DNA of 64,000 nt from Hamadaea sp013361475 (GCF_040654195.1 NZ_JBFAHM010000006.1:62001-126000), one strand, 5' to 3'; shown: positions 1 through 8,593, counted from the stretch's first letter. The notes: generated from the letters alone by a model not told the origin. Numbers and translations are program-made.

Positions 1-699
1 GACCTCCCGGTCGAAGTACCGCTGTTCCAGCGGTTCGTTGCACTTGCCGGCCAGCACGAGCGGCACTCCGGCCGCGTGCGCGGCGTCCAACGCCAGGTGC
101 GCTCCCTTGTCCGGATGAAATCGGCCCAGGAACAGCGCGTACGCCCCCTTCTCCGGCTGGAACGGGAAGGTCTCCACGCGTACTGCATTGTGGACGGTGC
201 CGACCCAGTTGAGCTCGGGGGCCAGGACGCGCTGGCGGTGCGAGATGGCGACCAGGTGCACCTCGGCGCCCAGCGTGCGGTAGAGCCCACGCAGATCGCC
301 GGTGACCGGGCCGTGCGCGGTGATGACCGTCGGCAGGTCGAGCGTCTCGTAATAGGGCGCGTTCAGCGGCCCGGCGAGCGTGTGATCGTGGACCACGTCG
401 AGCCCGATCGTCTCCGCGAGCCGGGTGACCGCCTGACGGGCCGCCGCGGCGTGCGCCACCTCGGGGAACGGGTCGCCGAGCCGGTCGGCCTGGATCTCGT
501 CCCACACGGGGACGAAGTCGGCCTTGGTTCCGTTGCGTCCGGCGGCGATCAGGGTGACCTGGTGACCGGCGTCCACAAGGGCGTCGGCCAGGTCCGCGAC
601 GACGGCCTCGACTCCGCCGTACGCCGCGGGAGGGATGTCGAAATAGGGTGGTGCGACCAACGCGATCCGGAGCTGTTCTGTTGCTGGTGAGCCTTCCAT
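1..699 (-). CDS. Glycosyltransferase family 4, N-terminal part (runs off the window)
   Basis: The minus strand reads openly from an ATG at 699 to the window edge (233 codons seen). The product begins MEGSPATEQLRIALVAPPYF and continues with a glycine-rich PPAAYGGVE segment, as in GT-B family 4 enzymes that bind the acceptor near the N-terminus. Further motifs are DVVHDHT, TAHGP and LFLGRFHPDKGAHLALDAA, the last being the usual start of the nucleotide-sugar-binding half. A GGGAG ribosome site lies about 8 nt before the ATG. The family transfers a sugar from a nucleotide-sugar donor; the substrate is not visible. The gene is truncated by the window, not obviously by mutation. Confidence 0.85.
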   Translation of the reverse strand, partial: MEGSPATEQLRIALVAPPYFDIPPAAYGGVEAVVADLADALVDAGHQVTLIAAGRNGTKADFVPVWDEIQADRLGDPFPEVAHAAAARQAVTRLAETIGLDVVHDHTLAGPLNAPYYETLDLPTVITAHGPVTGDLRGLYRTLGAEVHLVAISHRQRVLAPELNWVGTVHNAVRVETFPFQPEKGAYALFLGRFHPDKGAHLALDAAHAAGVPLVLAGKCNEPLEQRYFDREV

Positions 700-764
700 A
701 GAACTGTTCTCCCTATCGACCGGCGCGCGCAGCGCCCGTTTAGCACTCTATGTGCCAACGCCGG

Positions 765-1451
765 TCAATTCCGGGGAACGGCGATCCCTTGCAGGAGCGT
801 GTCGACCACGCGCTCGGGCAGGGTCGCGTCGTCGATGGTGGGACTCCACTTGAGCATTCGTTGCAACATAACGGGTCCGGTGAGCATCAGCGCGACCATC
901 TCGACGTCGGTGTCCGCGCGGAGCTCGCCGGCGGAAATCCCCCGTTCGAGGACTTCCCGCGTACGCACCCGGCGCGGTTCGACGATCTGCTGGTAGAGGC
1001 CCCAGAGTTCGGGATTGCGCAACACCTCGGGGACGATGCACGGGAACACCCGCGCCGCCCGGGGATCGGCGCTCACGCTCACCACGCTGAGCAGCTTGAC
1101 GAGGTTGTCGCGGACCGACAGCCCTTCGTCGACCTGCTGCGGCGCCTTCAACGCCCGGATCGCCTCGAGGATCAGATCGTTCTTGCCCGACCAGCGCCGA
1201 TAGATCGTGGCCTTGCCGACTCCGGCCCGGGCGGCGACCGCCTCAATGGACAGTTCGCCGACCGAGGTGCCCTCGGCCAGCAGGTCGAGGACGGCGTCGA
1301 TGATGGCCTCGTGCGCGCGGGTGCTCCGCGGGCGGCCGACCGCCCGCGGAGCCTCCGTGCCGGCGTCGTCGAGCCGGGAAGCCGTGCCTTCCGAAGGCGC
1401 CTTGGCCCCCGGCGCGGCCTCCGGTAGATCGACGCTGCTCGTGTTCGTCAT
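765..1451 (-). CDS. TetR family transcriptional regulator
   Basis: The 228-residue protein has a long Ala/Pro-rich N-terminal extension (about 40 residues), then a TetR DNA-binding domain. The helix-turn-helix lies near residues 69-88 (SIEAVAARAGVGKATIYRRW), which is the diagnostic part. The C-terminal half is an all-helical ligand and dimer domain. The gene ends the two-gene minus-strand unit that starts with the DHA2 efflux pump; only 12 nt separate the pump stop from this start. TetR proteins next to DHA2 pumps usually repress the pump until a substrate binds. Palindromes upstream of the pump are the likely operators. The ligand is unknown. Confidence 0.88.
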   Translation of the reverse strand: MTNTSSVDLPEAAPGAKAPSEGTASRLDDAGTEAPRAVGRPRSTRAHEAIIDAVLDLLAEGTSVGELSIEAVAARAGVGKATIYRRWSGKNDLILEAIRALKAPQQVDEGLSVRDNLVKLLSVVSVSADPRAARVFPCIVPEVLRNPELWGLYQQIVEPRRVRTREVLERGISAGELRADTDVEMVALMLTGPVMLQRMLKWSPTIDDATLPERVVDTLLQGIAVPRN

Positions 1452-1463
1452 GGTAGGGAAACC

Positions 1464-3077
1464 TTACCCGACCTCGACCGCCTCAACCGCCCGCTCGGCG
1501 GTCATGGCCTTCTCGGCCGCCTCGGCGGCGGTGTTCGGCTTGGCCTTGCCCGGCAGCCAGCCGAGCACCACGATCAGGCCGACGACGCCGACGGCGACCG
1601 AGCCGAGAGCCGCCGCGTGCACCGCGTCGACGAAGGCCGAGTCGGCCGCCCTGACCAGGGCGTTGGCGGCTCCGGCGAAGGGCGTGCCGGCGAGCTGGTC
1701 GGCGACCGCGTGCGCACCGGCCACGGACTCGTTGATCGCGTCCTTGGCCTGCGCCGGGACCTCCTTCGGCAACCCGGCCACGGTGTCGTCGACGCCGTTG
1801 CGGTACACCGACGACAGCACGGAGCCGAGGATCGCCACGCCGAGCGCGCCGCCGACCTGCCGGACGGTGTTGTTCACCGCCGAGCCGACGCCGGCCTTCT
1901 CGCGGGGCACCGAGGCCATGATCGCGTCGGTGGCGGGCGGCATGATGTTGGCCATGCCCACGCCGAAGGCGAAGAACATGCCGATCACCAGCAGGATCGA
2001 GCTGGTCTCGTCGATGAGCAGGTAGCCCGCGGTCGCCAGGGTCACGATCGTGACGCCGACGGCGCTGACCGCCTTGGCGCCGAACCGCTTGACGAAGCTG
2101 GCCGACAGCGGCGCGAAGATCAGCTGGGCGGCCGCGAACGGCAGCATCAACAGACCAGTCTGCAGCGGCGAGTAGCCCCGGACCAGCTGCAGGAAGAAGG
2201 ACATGAAGAAGAACACGCCCATGGCCGCGAAGAAGGAGAGCCCGACCAGGCTCGTCGCCGCGGCGAACCGCGCGTCCTTGAACAGCTTGACGTCCAGCGA
2301 CGGGTGCTCGGTGCGGTTCTCCCACCAGACGAAGACCGCCAGCGCGACGACGCCGACCGCGATCCAGGCCCAGACGCTCGGCTCGCCGAAGCCGGCCTGA
2401 CCGCCGTCGATGATGCCGTAGACCAGTGCGGCGAGGCCGAGGATCGACAGCGCCACTCCCGGCACGTCGATGCGGCCCGGCCTCGGGTTGCGCGAGTCCG
2501 GCACGATCGCCGCGACGAAGAGCAGGCCGACGGCGATGATCGGCAGGTTGATCATGAAGATCGAGCCCCACCAGAACCGCTCCAGCAGCGCGCCCGCCAG
2601 GATCGGGCCGAGCGCCACGCCGAGGCCGACGGCGCCGGCCCAGATGCCGATGGCGCGTGCCCGTTCCCGCGGGTCGAAGACGTTGGTGATGATCGGCAGC
2701 GTGGTCGCCATGATCGCGGCGCCGCCGAGGCCCATGACCGCCCGTGCGGCGATGAGCTGACCGGGGTTCTGGGCGTACGCCGAGACCAGGGAGGTCAGGG
2801 CGAACAGGATCAGGCCGGCGATGAGGACCTTCTTGCGGCCCATCCGGTCGGCGAGCACGCCGAAGGTGAAGAGCATCCCCGCGAAGACCAGGGTGTAGGA
2901 GTTGATCGCCCACTCCAGCTCACCCTGGGTGGCGCCGAGACCCTTGACCGGGTCGGCGAGGTTCTTGAGGGCCACGTTCAGCACGGTGTTGTCGAGCACG
3001 ACGACGAGCAACGACACGACCAGCACCGCGAGGATGGCCCAGCGCCTCGGGTGCCCGGAATTTGCTTGAGTCTCCAC
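1464..3077 (-). CDS. MFS drug transporter, DHA2 (14-TMS, EmrB/QacA) family
   Basis: The protein has about 537 residues from a GTG start at 3077 (METQANSGHPRRWAIL), chosen because a GGGGGGAA ribosome site precedes it. An upstream ATG at 3146 would add a non-membrane, unlikely leader that crosses the candidate operator. Hallmarks are VVVLDNTVLNVAL in the first helix (DHA2 motif D1), the GVLADRMGRKKVL loop (motif A) and 14 hydrophobic segments. Such pumps export hydrophobic or cationic compounds in exchange for protons. It is co-transcribed with the downstream TetR gene, which suggests drug-inducible expression. The substrate cannot be read from sequence. Confidence 0.88.
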   Translation of the reverse strand: METQANSGHPRRWAILAVLVVSLLVVVLDNTVLNVALKNLADPVKGLGATQGELEWAINSYTLVFAGMLFTFGVLADRMGRKKVLIAGLILFALTSLVSAYAQNPGQLIAARAVMGLGGAAIMATTLPIITNVFDPRERARAIGIWAGAVGLGVALGPILAGALLERFWWGSIFMINLPIIAVGLLFVAAIVPDSRNPRPGRIDVPGVALSILGLAALVYGIIDGGQAGFGEPSVWAWIAVGVVALAVFVWWENRTEHPSLDVKLFKDARFAAATSLVGLSFFAAMGVFFFMSFFLQLVRGYSPLQTGLLMLPFAAAQLIFAPLSASFVKRFGAKAVSAVGVTIVTLATAGYLLIDETSSILLVIGMFFAFGVGMANIMPPATDAIMASVPREKAGVGSAVNNTVRQVGGALGVAILGSVLSSVYRNGVDDTVAGLPKEVPAQAKDAINESVAGAHAVADQLAGTPFAGAANALVRAADSAFVDAVHAAALGSVAVGVVGLIVVLGWLPGKAKPNTAAEAAEKAMTAERAVEAVEVG

Positions 3078-3109
3078 GGGAGTTCCCCCCAGTGTCACGA
3101 ATCTTTTAC

Positions 3110-3130
3110 GAAACGGAACGGTTCCGTCTC
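3110..3130. promoter_or_regulatory. Palindrome upstream of DHA2 pump, candidate TetR operator 1
   Basis: The core ACGGAACGGTTCCGT (3113-3127) is an inverted repeat with 7-nt arms around one central base. It extends outward with two more matched pairs after one mismatch. It lies about 35 nt before the GTG start of the pump and shares the ACGG/CCGT half-site with the second palindrome at 3163. Position and symmetry fit a TetR-type operator; binding is inferred. Confidence 0.5.
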
Positions 3131-3162
3131 GCATCCAGGGGAACACTACGCCCCGCAGTTCT

Positions 3163-3178
3163 GATACGGCACCGTATC
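3163..3178. promoter_or_regulatory. Palindrome upstream of DHA2 pump, candidate TetR operator 2
   Basis: GATACGGCACCGTATC has 7-nt perfect arms around a CA centre. It lies between the divergent pump gene and the small membrane protein gene at 3224, about 36 nt from the nearest edge of the first palindrome. The paired sites suggest cooperative or double-dimer repression. Confidence 0.5.
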
Positions 3179-3223
3179 GTTTCGATTGTGAGTCTCCTCA
3201 CCCGCACAGCCTGACCTTGTACA

Positions 3224-3742
3224 GTGCGCCGGGTGGCCAAGACCCGCACTGCCCTCGGCATCCTCGTCTTCGGCGTGGGCGGCGGGATCCTCGGCGCGTA
3301 CGCCGCCGACACAGCGCTGAACCGCACCGGGCTGCTCGCCGGGCACCCGGCGCTCGTCCTGCCCGCCAGCATCGCCGGGATCGGCGCCGGCGGCGTCGCG
3401 GGACTGACCCTGCTGCTCGGACTCCAAGCGCTGCCGAGAATCCTGCGACCGGCGCGACCCGGCGCGGCGCGGGTCATGGCCAAAGCACTGTTCGCGACCG
3501 GGCTCGGCGTCGTCGCGTACGAGCTGATCGTCGCGGGCCTGGTCTGGCTCGCGGGCCTGGCGTTGCCGACTGGCGTGACCGTCGGCCTGGCCGTGGTCTT
3601 GGCGATCGTGGGCCTGCCGTTCGCGGGGCCGGTGGCCTACCGCCTCCTGGCTCCCAAGCAGATCAGGGTTCCCGGCCGAATCTTGACGGAAGATTCGGCC
3701 GGGAACCCTGATCCAGCGCCTTCAGAACCACGCGCGGGCTAG
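3224..3742 (+). CDS. Small multi-pass membrane protein, function unknown; C-terminus encoded by a 63-nt palindrome
   Basis: The reading frame gives 172 residues from GTG 3224 (GTG 3233, giving MAKTRTALG, is equally possible). It contains about four hydrophobic segments, rich in Gly, Ala, Leu and Val, near residues 10-30, 43-68, 88-108 and 112-140. I recognise no family. The last about 25 residues (from KQIRVPGRIL to the stop) are translated from a copy of the dispersed 63-nt palindrome, so the natural C-terminus was probably near residue 144 before the element arrived. The stop codon shares the bases CTAG with the stop of the convergent livM gene. Confidence 0.6.
   Translation: MRRVAKTRTALGILVFGVGGGILGAYAADTALNRTGLLAGHPALVLPASIAGIGAGGVAGLTLLLGLQALPRILRPARPGAARVMAKALFATGLGVVAYELIVAGLVWLAGLALPTGVTVGLAVVLAIVGLPFAGPVAYRLLAPKQIRVPGRILTEDSAGNPDPAPSEPRAG
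3656..3718. repeat. 63-nt palindromic repeat, copy 1 (inside the 3' end of a coding sequence)
   Basis: A perfect 24-bp inverted repeat (3661-3684 with 3690-3713) encloses a 5-nt loop. The left arm starts GATCAGGGTTCCCGG and the unit ends in the family tail GATCCAGCG. The arms carry GGCCGAATC matched with GATTCGGCC, whereas most other copies have T or A at that pair. It is the only copy inside an open reading frame and sits between convergent genes. Confidence 0.9.
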
Positions 3743-4734
3743 AACCGGCGGCGCACGATCGCCGCCACGCTCCCCCACAGACCCCGGCGGAACAGCAGCA
3801 CGGCCAGCACGAAGACGCCGCCGGTGATCAGCCCCGGGCTCGCGAAGTCGGCCTGCGACAACGAGTCCTCCAGCACGACGACGAAACTGGAGCCGAACAG
3901 CGCGCCCCAGAGCGTGGCGATGCCGCCGAGCACGACCATGATCACGGCCTTGCCGGAGGTGGTCCAGTGCAGCGTGTCGAGGCTGACGAACTGGTGAGCC
4001 AGCGCGAACAGCCCGCCGCCCAGCCCGGCGACGAACGCGGACAACACGAACGCGGCGAGCTTGTAGCGGTGGACGGGATAGCCGAGGGCCCGCGCGCGGG
4101 CGGGGTTGTCGCGGATGGCGACCAGCACTCGGCCGAACGGCGAGTGCACGATGCGCCAGGTCAGCCACAGTCCACCCAGGACGATCGGCAGCGCGGCGTA
4201 GTAGAAGTAGTAGTTGTCGCTCAGATCGACCGAGCCCAGGGTGCGGGGCACCGACTGCATCCCGTTCTCGCCGCCGGTCACACTGCGCCACTCGTTGGCG
4301 ATGAAATAGATCATCTGCGCGAAGGCCAGGGTCACCATGGCGAAGTAGATGCCGACTCGTTTGACCGCGAGGTAGCCGACCGGCACGGCGATCAACGCGG
4401 CGGTCAGCGCCCCGCCCAGCACCGCCAGGGGGAACGGCAGTCCTAGATGGACGGCGAGCAGCCCCGTCGCGTACGCCGACGACCCCCAGTACGCCGCGTG
4501 CCCGAACGACAGCAGACCGGCGTACCCGAGCAGCAGGTCGACGGAGACCGCGAACAGCGCCCAGCACAACAAGTCGACGGCCAGCCCGGTGTAGATGCCG
4601 TTCGGCAGCCACACCGCGACGATCAGCCCGGCGGCGAGCAGGACCGGACCCGCAAAACGCCGCACTACCCCACCACCGGGCTTCGCGGGCGCGGGCTCGA
4701 CGGTGCCGGTGTCGGACGGGGCGATGGTAGTCAC
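3739..4734 (-). CDS. livM: Branched-chain-type ABC transporter permease (LivM family)
   Basis: The 331-residue inner-membrane permease starts at a GTG at 4734 that overlaps the livH stop (GTGA), which implies translational coupling. It has about nine hydrophobic segments. LivM hallmarks are GYAGLLSFGHAAYWG near residues 70-85, the coupling region RIVHSPFGRVLVAIRDNPARARALGY, and AFVAGLGGGLFAL. With LivH it forms the membrane channel of a HAAT-family importer. The substrate may be branched-chain amino acids but could be an amide or another amino compound. It is the last gene of the five-gene operon. Confidence 0.92.
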   Translation of the reverse strand: MTTIAPSDTGTVEPAPAKPGGGVVRRFAGPVLLAAGLIVAVWLPNGIYTGLAVDLLCWALFAVSVDLLLGYAGLLSFGHAAYWGSSAYATGLLAVHLGLPFPLAVLGGALTAALIAVPVGYLAVKRVGIYFAMVTLAFAQMIYFIANEWRSVTGGENGMQSVPRTLGSVDLSDNYYFYYAALPIVLGGLWLTWRIVHSPFGRVLVAIRDNPARARALGYPVHRYKLAAFVLSAFVAGLGGGLFALAHQFVSLDTLHWTTSGKAVIMVVLGGIATLWGALFGSSFVVVLEDSLSQADFASPGLITGGVFVLAVLLFRRGLWGSVAAIVRRRF

Positions 4735-5615
4735 GCGATCTCCTCGCGGCCGAACAGGCCGGCCGGGCGCCACAGGAGCACGACCGCCATGAGAACGAAG
4801 GGCAGGGTCTGGGCGATGAGCGCCCGCCACGACTCCGGGGCGTACGCCTCGGCCCAGACCTGGGCCACCCCGATGACGAACCCGACCGCCACCGAGCCGA
4901 AGATCGAGCCGAGGCCGCCGATCACGACGACCGCGAACACGACGATGATCAGATCCGCTCCCATCAGCGGATTGACCGCCCGCATCGGGGCGGCGAGCAC
5001 CCCGGCGAGACCGGCCAGCGCCACACCGAAGCCGAAGACCGGAGTGATCCACCGGCCCACGTTGATGCCGAAGGCCCGGGTCAGCTCCGGCCGCTCGGTC
5101 GCGGCGCGGACGACCATGCCGACCCGCGTACGCGTCAGCAAAGCCCAGACGCCGACGCAGATCGCGACCGAGACCCCGAGCACGAACACCCGGTACGCCG
5201 GGAACTCGAACAAGCCGAGGTCCACGCTGCCGGACAGGGCGCTCGGCACGGCGTACGGCGACGACTGGACGCCGTACCGTGCCTTCACCAGGTCCTGCAG
5301 GATCAGCGTCAAGCCGAAGGTCAGCAGGAAGTTGTACAGCGGGTCGAGCCGGGTCAGCCGATGGATGAAGGCGCGTTCGAGCACCATCCCGACGACGGCC
5401 AGCCCGACCGGCACGGCGAGCAGGGCCGCCCAGAACGGCAGGCCCAGTTCGTCGGCCAGCACGTACGCCCCGAACGCGCCCAGCATGTAGATCGCGCCGT
5501 GGGCGAAGTTGACCACCCGCAGCAGGCCGAAGATGACGGCGAGCCCGAGCGCGAGCAGCGCCAGGAAGCTGCCGCTCACCAGACCGTTGAAGGTCTGCTC
5601 CAGAAAGTTGACCAT
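4731..5615 (-). CDS. livH: Branched-chain-type ABC transporter permease (LivH family)
   Basis: The 294-residue protein carries the LivH signatures LRVVNFAHGAIYMLGAF (about residues 32-48), the coupling loop RVGMVVRAATERPELTRAFGINV and GLGSIFGSVAVGFVIG. It has about eight membrane segments. It pairs with LivM, whose start overlaps this stop by 4 nt. Its start is separated from the upstream binding-protein gene by a very stable hairpin, which probably lowers permease expression relative to the binding protein. Confidence 0.93.
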   Translation of the reverse strand: MVNFLEQTFNGLVSGSFLALLALGLAVIFGLLRVVNFAHGAIYMLGAFGAYVLADELGLPFWAALLAVPVGLAVVGMVLERAFIHRLTRLDPLYNFLLTFGLTLILQDLVKARYGVQSSPYAVPSALSGSVDLGLFEFPAYRVFVLGVSVAICVGVWALLTRTRVGMVVRAATERPELTRAFGINVGRWITPVFGFGVALAGLAGVLAAPMRAVNPLMGADLIIVVFAVVVIGGLGSIFGSVAVGFVIGVAQVWAEAYAPESWRALIAQTLPFVLMAVVLLWRPAGLFGREEIA

Positions 5616-5636
5616 GTCGGCTCTCTCGTTGCGGTC

Positions 5637-5674
5637 CGGCGGCCCGGCCCGGCTCTCACCGGGCCGGGCCGCCG
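5637..5674 (-). terminator. Strong hairpin between livK and livH (intra-operon)
   Basis: Perfect 16-bp arms (5637-5652 and 5659-5674), entirely G and C, enclose a 6-nt loop (CTCTCA). No T tract follows in the transcribed direction. Its position just after the binding-protein gene fits a partial terminator or an mRNA-stabilising stem that raises binding protein over permease. Confidence 0.7.
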
Positions 5675-5691
5675 AAGTGTCTGTTCCGGTA

Positions 5692-6936
5692 TCAGGCGCC
5701 GGACATCTGGCAGTCGGGACTGGGGGCGCGGAAGGCCTCAGCCGCCGGGATCGTCTTGAGGATCTTCACGTAGTCCCAGTCCTCCTTGACCTCCTCCGGC
5801 TGCTTCACCTGCGCCAGGTACGCGTCGTGCAGTACCCGGTGGTCGGCCTTGCGGATCTCGCCGTTGCGCAGGAAGAAGTCGTCGACCTTCTTGCCTTCGA
5901 GCTGGGCGACGACCTTGTCCGCGTCGTCGGACCCCGCCGCCTGCACAGCCTCCAGGTACTGCGTGGCCGCCGAGTAGTTCGCGGCGTGCGCGAAGGTCGG
6001 CCGCGATCCCGTACGCGCCTTGAACTTGTCGGCCCATTCCCGGTTCTTGGCGTCGAAGTTCCAGTACCAGGCATCGGTGTAGGTCGTGCCGGCCAGCGCC
6101 GCCGGGGTCAGCGAGTGGATGTCGGTCAGGAACATCAGGCCGACGGACAGCCCCACTCCCTTGTCCCTCAGCTTGAACTCGTTGTACTGCTTGACGAGGT
6201 TCACCAGGTCCGCCCCGGCCTGCATGGTGCCGATGACGTCCGGCTTCGGGTTCAGCGTCGGCGCCTTGAGCAGATAGGTCGAGAAGTTGTCGCTCGGGAA
6301 CGGCGCCGCGTCCTCGCCGACGACGTGGCCGCCGGCCTTCTCCACCGCCGCTTTGAAGCTGCGTTCCATGTCCTGGCCGAAGGCGTAGTTCGGGTACACG
6401 ATGTACCAGTTCTTCGCGCCGTTCTCGGTGGCGTTCTTGCCGGTGCCGTTGGCCAGCATGTAGGTGTCGTACGCGTAGTGGAACGTGTACTTGTTGCAGG
6501 ACTTGCCGGTGAGGTCGGTCGTCGCCGCGCCGATGTTGAAGTACAGCTTCTTCTTCGCCTTCGCGACGTCGGCGACCTTCAGCGCCGCCGACGACGTGGG
6601 CACGTCGAGGATCGCGTCGACCCCGTCCCGGTCGTAGAACTCGGCCGCCTTGGTGTTGGCCACGTCCGGCTTGTTCTGGTGGTCGGCGTCGACCACCTCG
6701 ATGTCCTTAGTCACCGCCTTGTCGCCGTACTTGGCCTTGAAGTCCTCGATCGCCATCTTGACGGCCTCGACGGAGTTCTTGCCCGACAGCGCCGAGTAGC
6801 CCGCCGACTGGTCGTTGAGCACGCCGAGCACGATCTTGCCGCCGGTGAGTTTGCTGTCCCCGCCGGACTGCGGGCCACCGCCGCACGCGGTGACGAGCAA
6901 CGCCACCGCGCCCAGCGTGGTCGCGAACTTCTTCAT
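5692..6936 (-). CDS. livK: ABC transporter substrate-binding lipoprotein (Peripla_BP_6, LivK-like)
   Basis: The 414-residue protein starts at ATG 6936 (MKKFATTLGAVALLVTAC). A lipoprotein signal peptide ends in the lipobox LVTAC with Cys18. The mature part opens with KIVLGVLNDQSAGYSALSGKNSVEAVKMA, the ligand-cleft start of the type-1 leucine-binding fold, and has FGQDMERSF and IGTMQAGADL segments typical of the family. It would be anchored outside the membrane and deliver the solute to LivHM. It is the third gene of the liv operon. The exact ligand (branched-chain amino acid, amide or other) is unknown. Confidence 0.9.
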   Translation of the reverse strand: MKKFATTLGAVALLVTACGGGPQSGGDSKLTGGKIVLGVLNDQSAGYSALSGKNSVEAVKMAIEDFKAKYGDKAVTKDIEVVDADHQNKPDVANTKAAEFYDRDGVDAILDVPTSSAALKVADVAKAKKKLYFNIGAATTDLTGKSCNKYTFHYAYDTYMLANGTGKNATENGAKNWYIVYPNYAFGQDMERSFKAAVEKAGGHVVGEDAAPFPSDNFSTYLLKAPTLNPKPDVIGTMQAGADLVNLVKQYNEFKLRDKGVGLSVGLMFLTDIHSLTPAALAGTTYTDAWYWNFDAKNREWADKFKARTGSRPTFAHAANYSAATQYLEAVQAAGSDDADKVVAQLEGKKVDDFFLRNGEIRKADHRVLHDAYLAQVKQPEEVKEDWDYVKILKTIPAAEAFRAPSPDCQMSGA

Positions 6937-6960
6937 GCGTCTCTCCTCGTTGAGAATCAA

Positions 6961-7653
6961 TCAGATGCCCAGGTACGCGAGCAGCTCGCGCTCGCGGTTA
7001 CGCACCTCGGTGTTGTCGAGGGACTCCACGACCCGGCCCTCGGCCAGCAGGTAATGCCGGTCGGCGACGGTGGTGGCGAAATGCAGGTTCTGCTCGACGA
7101 GCAGCACGGTCGCGCCGTCGGCCTTCACGAGCCGCAGGATCTCGCCGACCCGCTGCACGAGCAGCGGCGACAGTCCTTCCGTCGGCTCGTCGCAGAGCAG
7201 CAGTTCGGCGCCCATCCGCAGAACCCGGGCCAGCGCGAGCATCTGCTGCTCGCCGCCGGACAACTTGGTCGCCGGCGAGTTCCGGCGCTCGTACAGGTTC
7301 GGGAACATCTCGTAGACGCGGTCCAGCGACCACGCGCGCGGCCCGACCCGGGGCGGCAACGTCAGGTTCTCGGTCACCGTCAGCGTGGCGTAGCTGCCGC
7401 GGTCGTCCTGGACCCAGCCGAGGCCGAGCCGAGCCCGGGTGTGCGGAGGCTTCCGGCTGATGTCCGCGCCGCGCAGGCTGACCGCGCCCCGCTGCTGCTG
7501 GTGCAGCCCCATCACGCTGCGCAGCAGCGTGGTCTTCCCGGCGCCGTTACGGCCGCACAAGGTCACCACCTCGCCCGCGGCCACCTCCAGCGCCACGTCG
7601 CGCAGCACCTGCGCCTCGCCGTACCAGGCGTTCAGGCCGTCAATCCGCAACAT
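6961..7653 (-). CDS. livF: Branched-chain-type ABC transporter ATPase (LivF family)
   Basis: The 230-residue ATPase has Walker A GRNGAGKTT at residues 34-42, the signature LSGGEQQ near 133, Walker B LLCDEPTEGLSP and the switch VEQN. LivF proteins typically have the sequence VEQN where other ABC ATPases have a histidine. Its start overlaps the end of livG by 14 nt and its stop lies 24 nt before livK. It powers import by the LivHM channel together with LivG. Confidence 0.94.
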   Translation of the reverse strand: MLRIDGLNAWYGEAQVLRDVALEVAAGEVVTLCGRNGAGKTTLLRSVMGLHQQQRGAVSLRGADISRKPPHTRARLGLGWVQDDRGSYATLTVTENLTLPPRVGPRAWSLDRVYEMFPNLYERRNSPATKLSGGEQQMLALARVLRMGAELLLCDEPTEGLSPLLVQRVGEILRLVKADGATVLLVEQNLHFATTVADRHYLLAEGRVVESLDNTEVRNRERELLAYLGI

Positions 7654-8392
7654 GCGCTTCTCCCAGGTACGCGCTGATGACGCGCTCGTCGTCGCGGACT
7701 TCGGCGTACGCGCCCTCGACGAGCACCTTCCCGGCCTGGAGCACGGTGACCTTGTCGGCCAGCGCCCCGACGACGCTCATGTTGTGCTCCACCATGACCA
7801 CGGTCCGCCCGTCGCGTACGCGGCCGATCAGTTCGACGGTGCGGTCGACGTCCTCCACGCCCATCCCGGCGGTCGGCTCGTCGAGTAGCAGCACCTTCGG
7901 GTCCAGCGCCAGGGCCAGCGCCAGTTCGAGCGCCCGCTTCCGCCCGTACGCCAGACTGTCCGCCGTGGATTCGGCATGCTCGGCCAGCCCGACCTGCCCG
8001 AGCAGGTCCAGCGCCCGGTCGCGGTGGCGGTGCAGCAGCTTGTCCGATCGCCAGAACTTCCAGCCGAGGTCCCCCGCCAACGCCAGCTCGACGTGCTCCC
8101 GGCAGGTCAGCTGACCGAACAGGCTGGTGATCTGAAAACTGCGGGCCACCCCGAGCCGGGCGATCTTCTCCGGAGCGAGCCCGGTGATGTCGCGTCCGCC
8201 CACCTCGATCCGCCCGGCGGTGGGCGCGAGGAAACCGGTGAGCAGATTGAACAGCGTCGTCTTGCCCGCCCCGTTCGGCCCGACGAGCGCGTGCACGCTG
8301 CCGTCGGCGACGTCGAGATCGACCGCGTCCACCGCCCGGAAGCCGCGGAAATCGCGGGTCAGGGCGCGCGCGGTGAGCGCGCTGTGCGCCAT
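7640..8392 (-). CDS. livG: Branched-chain-type ABC transporter ATPase (LivG family)
   Basis: The 250-residue protein has Walker A GPNGAGKTT at residues 38-46, GVARSFQITSLF as the Q-loop region, and Walker B VLLLDEPTAGM. The signature is LAYGRKR rather than LSGGQ, which is normal variation in LivG proteins (often LSYGxxR). The ATG at 8392 was chosen because an AGGAGG ribosome site lies just upstream; an earlier in-frame ATG lacks one. First gene of the operon livG-F-K-H-M, so the promoter should lie in 8393-8690. Confidence 0.94.
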   Translation of the reverse strand: MAHSALTARALTRDFRGFRAVDAVDLDVADGSVHALVGPNGAGKTTLFNLLTGFLAPTAGRIEVGGRDITGLAPEKIARLGVARSFQITSLFGQLTCREHVELALAGDLGWKFWRSDKLLHRHRDRALDLLGQVGLAEHAESTADSLAYGRKRALELALALALDPKVLLLDEPTAGMGVEDVDRTVELIGRVRDGRTVVMVEHNMSVVGALADKVTVLQAGKVLVEGAYAEVRDDERVISAYLGEAHVAD

Positions 8393-8472
8393 GGGCAGCC
8401 GCCTCCTGTGTGCTCGCGTTCGCGGCAGTGGCGGCGAAGGTGTGACGCCGACCACTGATGTCGCGAAAACCT

Positions 8473-8498
8473 ATGGCCCGGGAGCGAACCCGGGCCAT
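8473..8498 (-). promoter_or_regulatory. Leader hairpin with short T run upstream of livG, possible attenuator
   Basis: Ten-bp perfect arms (ATGGCCCGGG and its complement) enclose a 6-nt loop. Read on the minus strand it is followed within a few bases by AGGTTTTCG. It lies about 80 nt before livG. A second inverted repeat, CGGGCGGTC (8556-8564) with GACCGCCCG (8580-8588), lies further upstream. The region 8393-8593 holds no credible gene. Confidence 0.45.
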
Positions 8499-8593
8499 GT
8501 CGGCGATCCACACATTCAGCGTTGTTTCAGGGGCGTATCCACACACGTCGTCCTTCGGGCGGTCCGTGGGTGCCCCCCCGACCGCCCGCGGGG

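Noticed and set aside
5509..7677. Plus-strand frame of about 720 codons across the liv operon
   Set aside because: It is antisense to livH, livK and livF, which have clear families; high-GC DNA keeps shadow frames open. The composition is Arg/Val-rich and has no domain.
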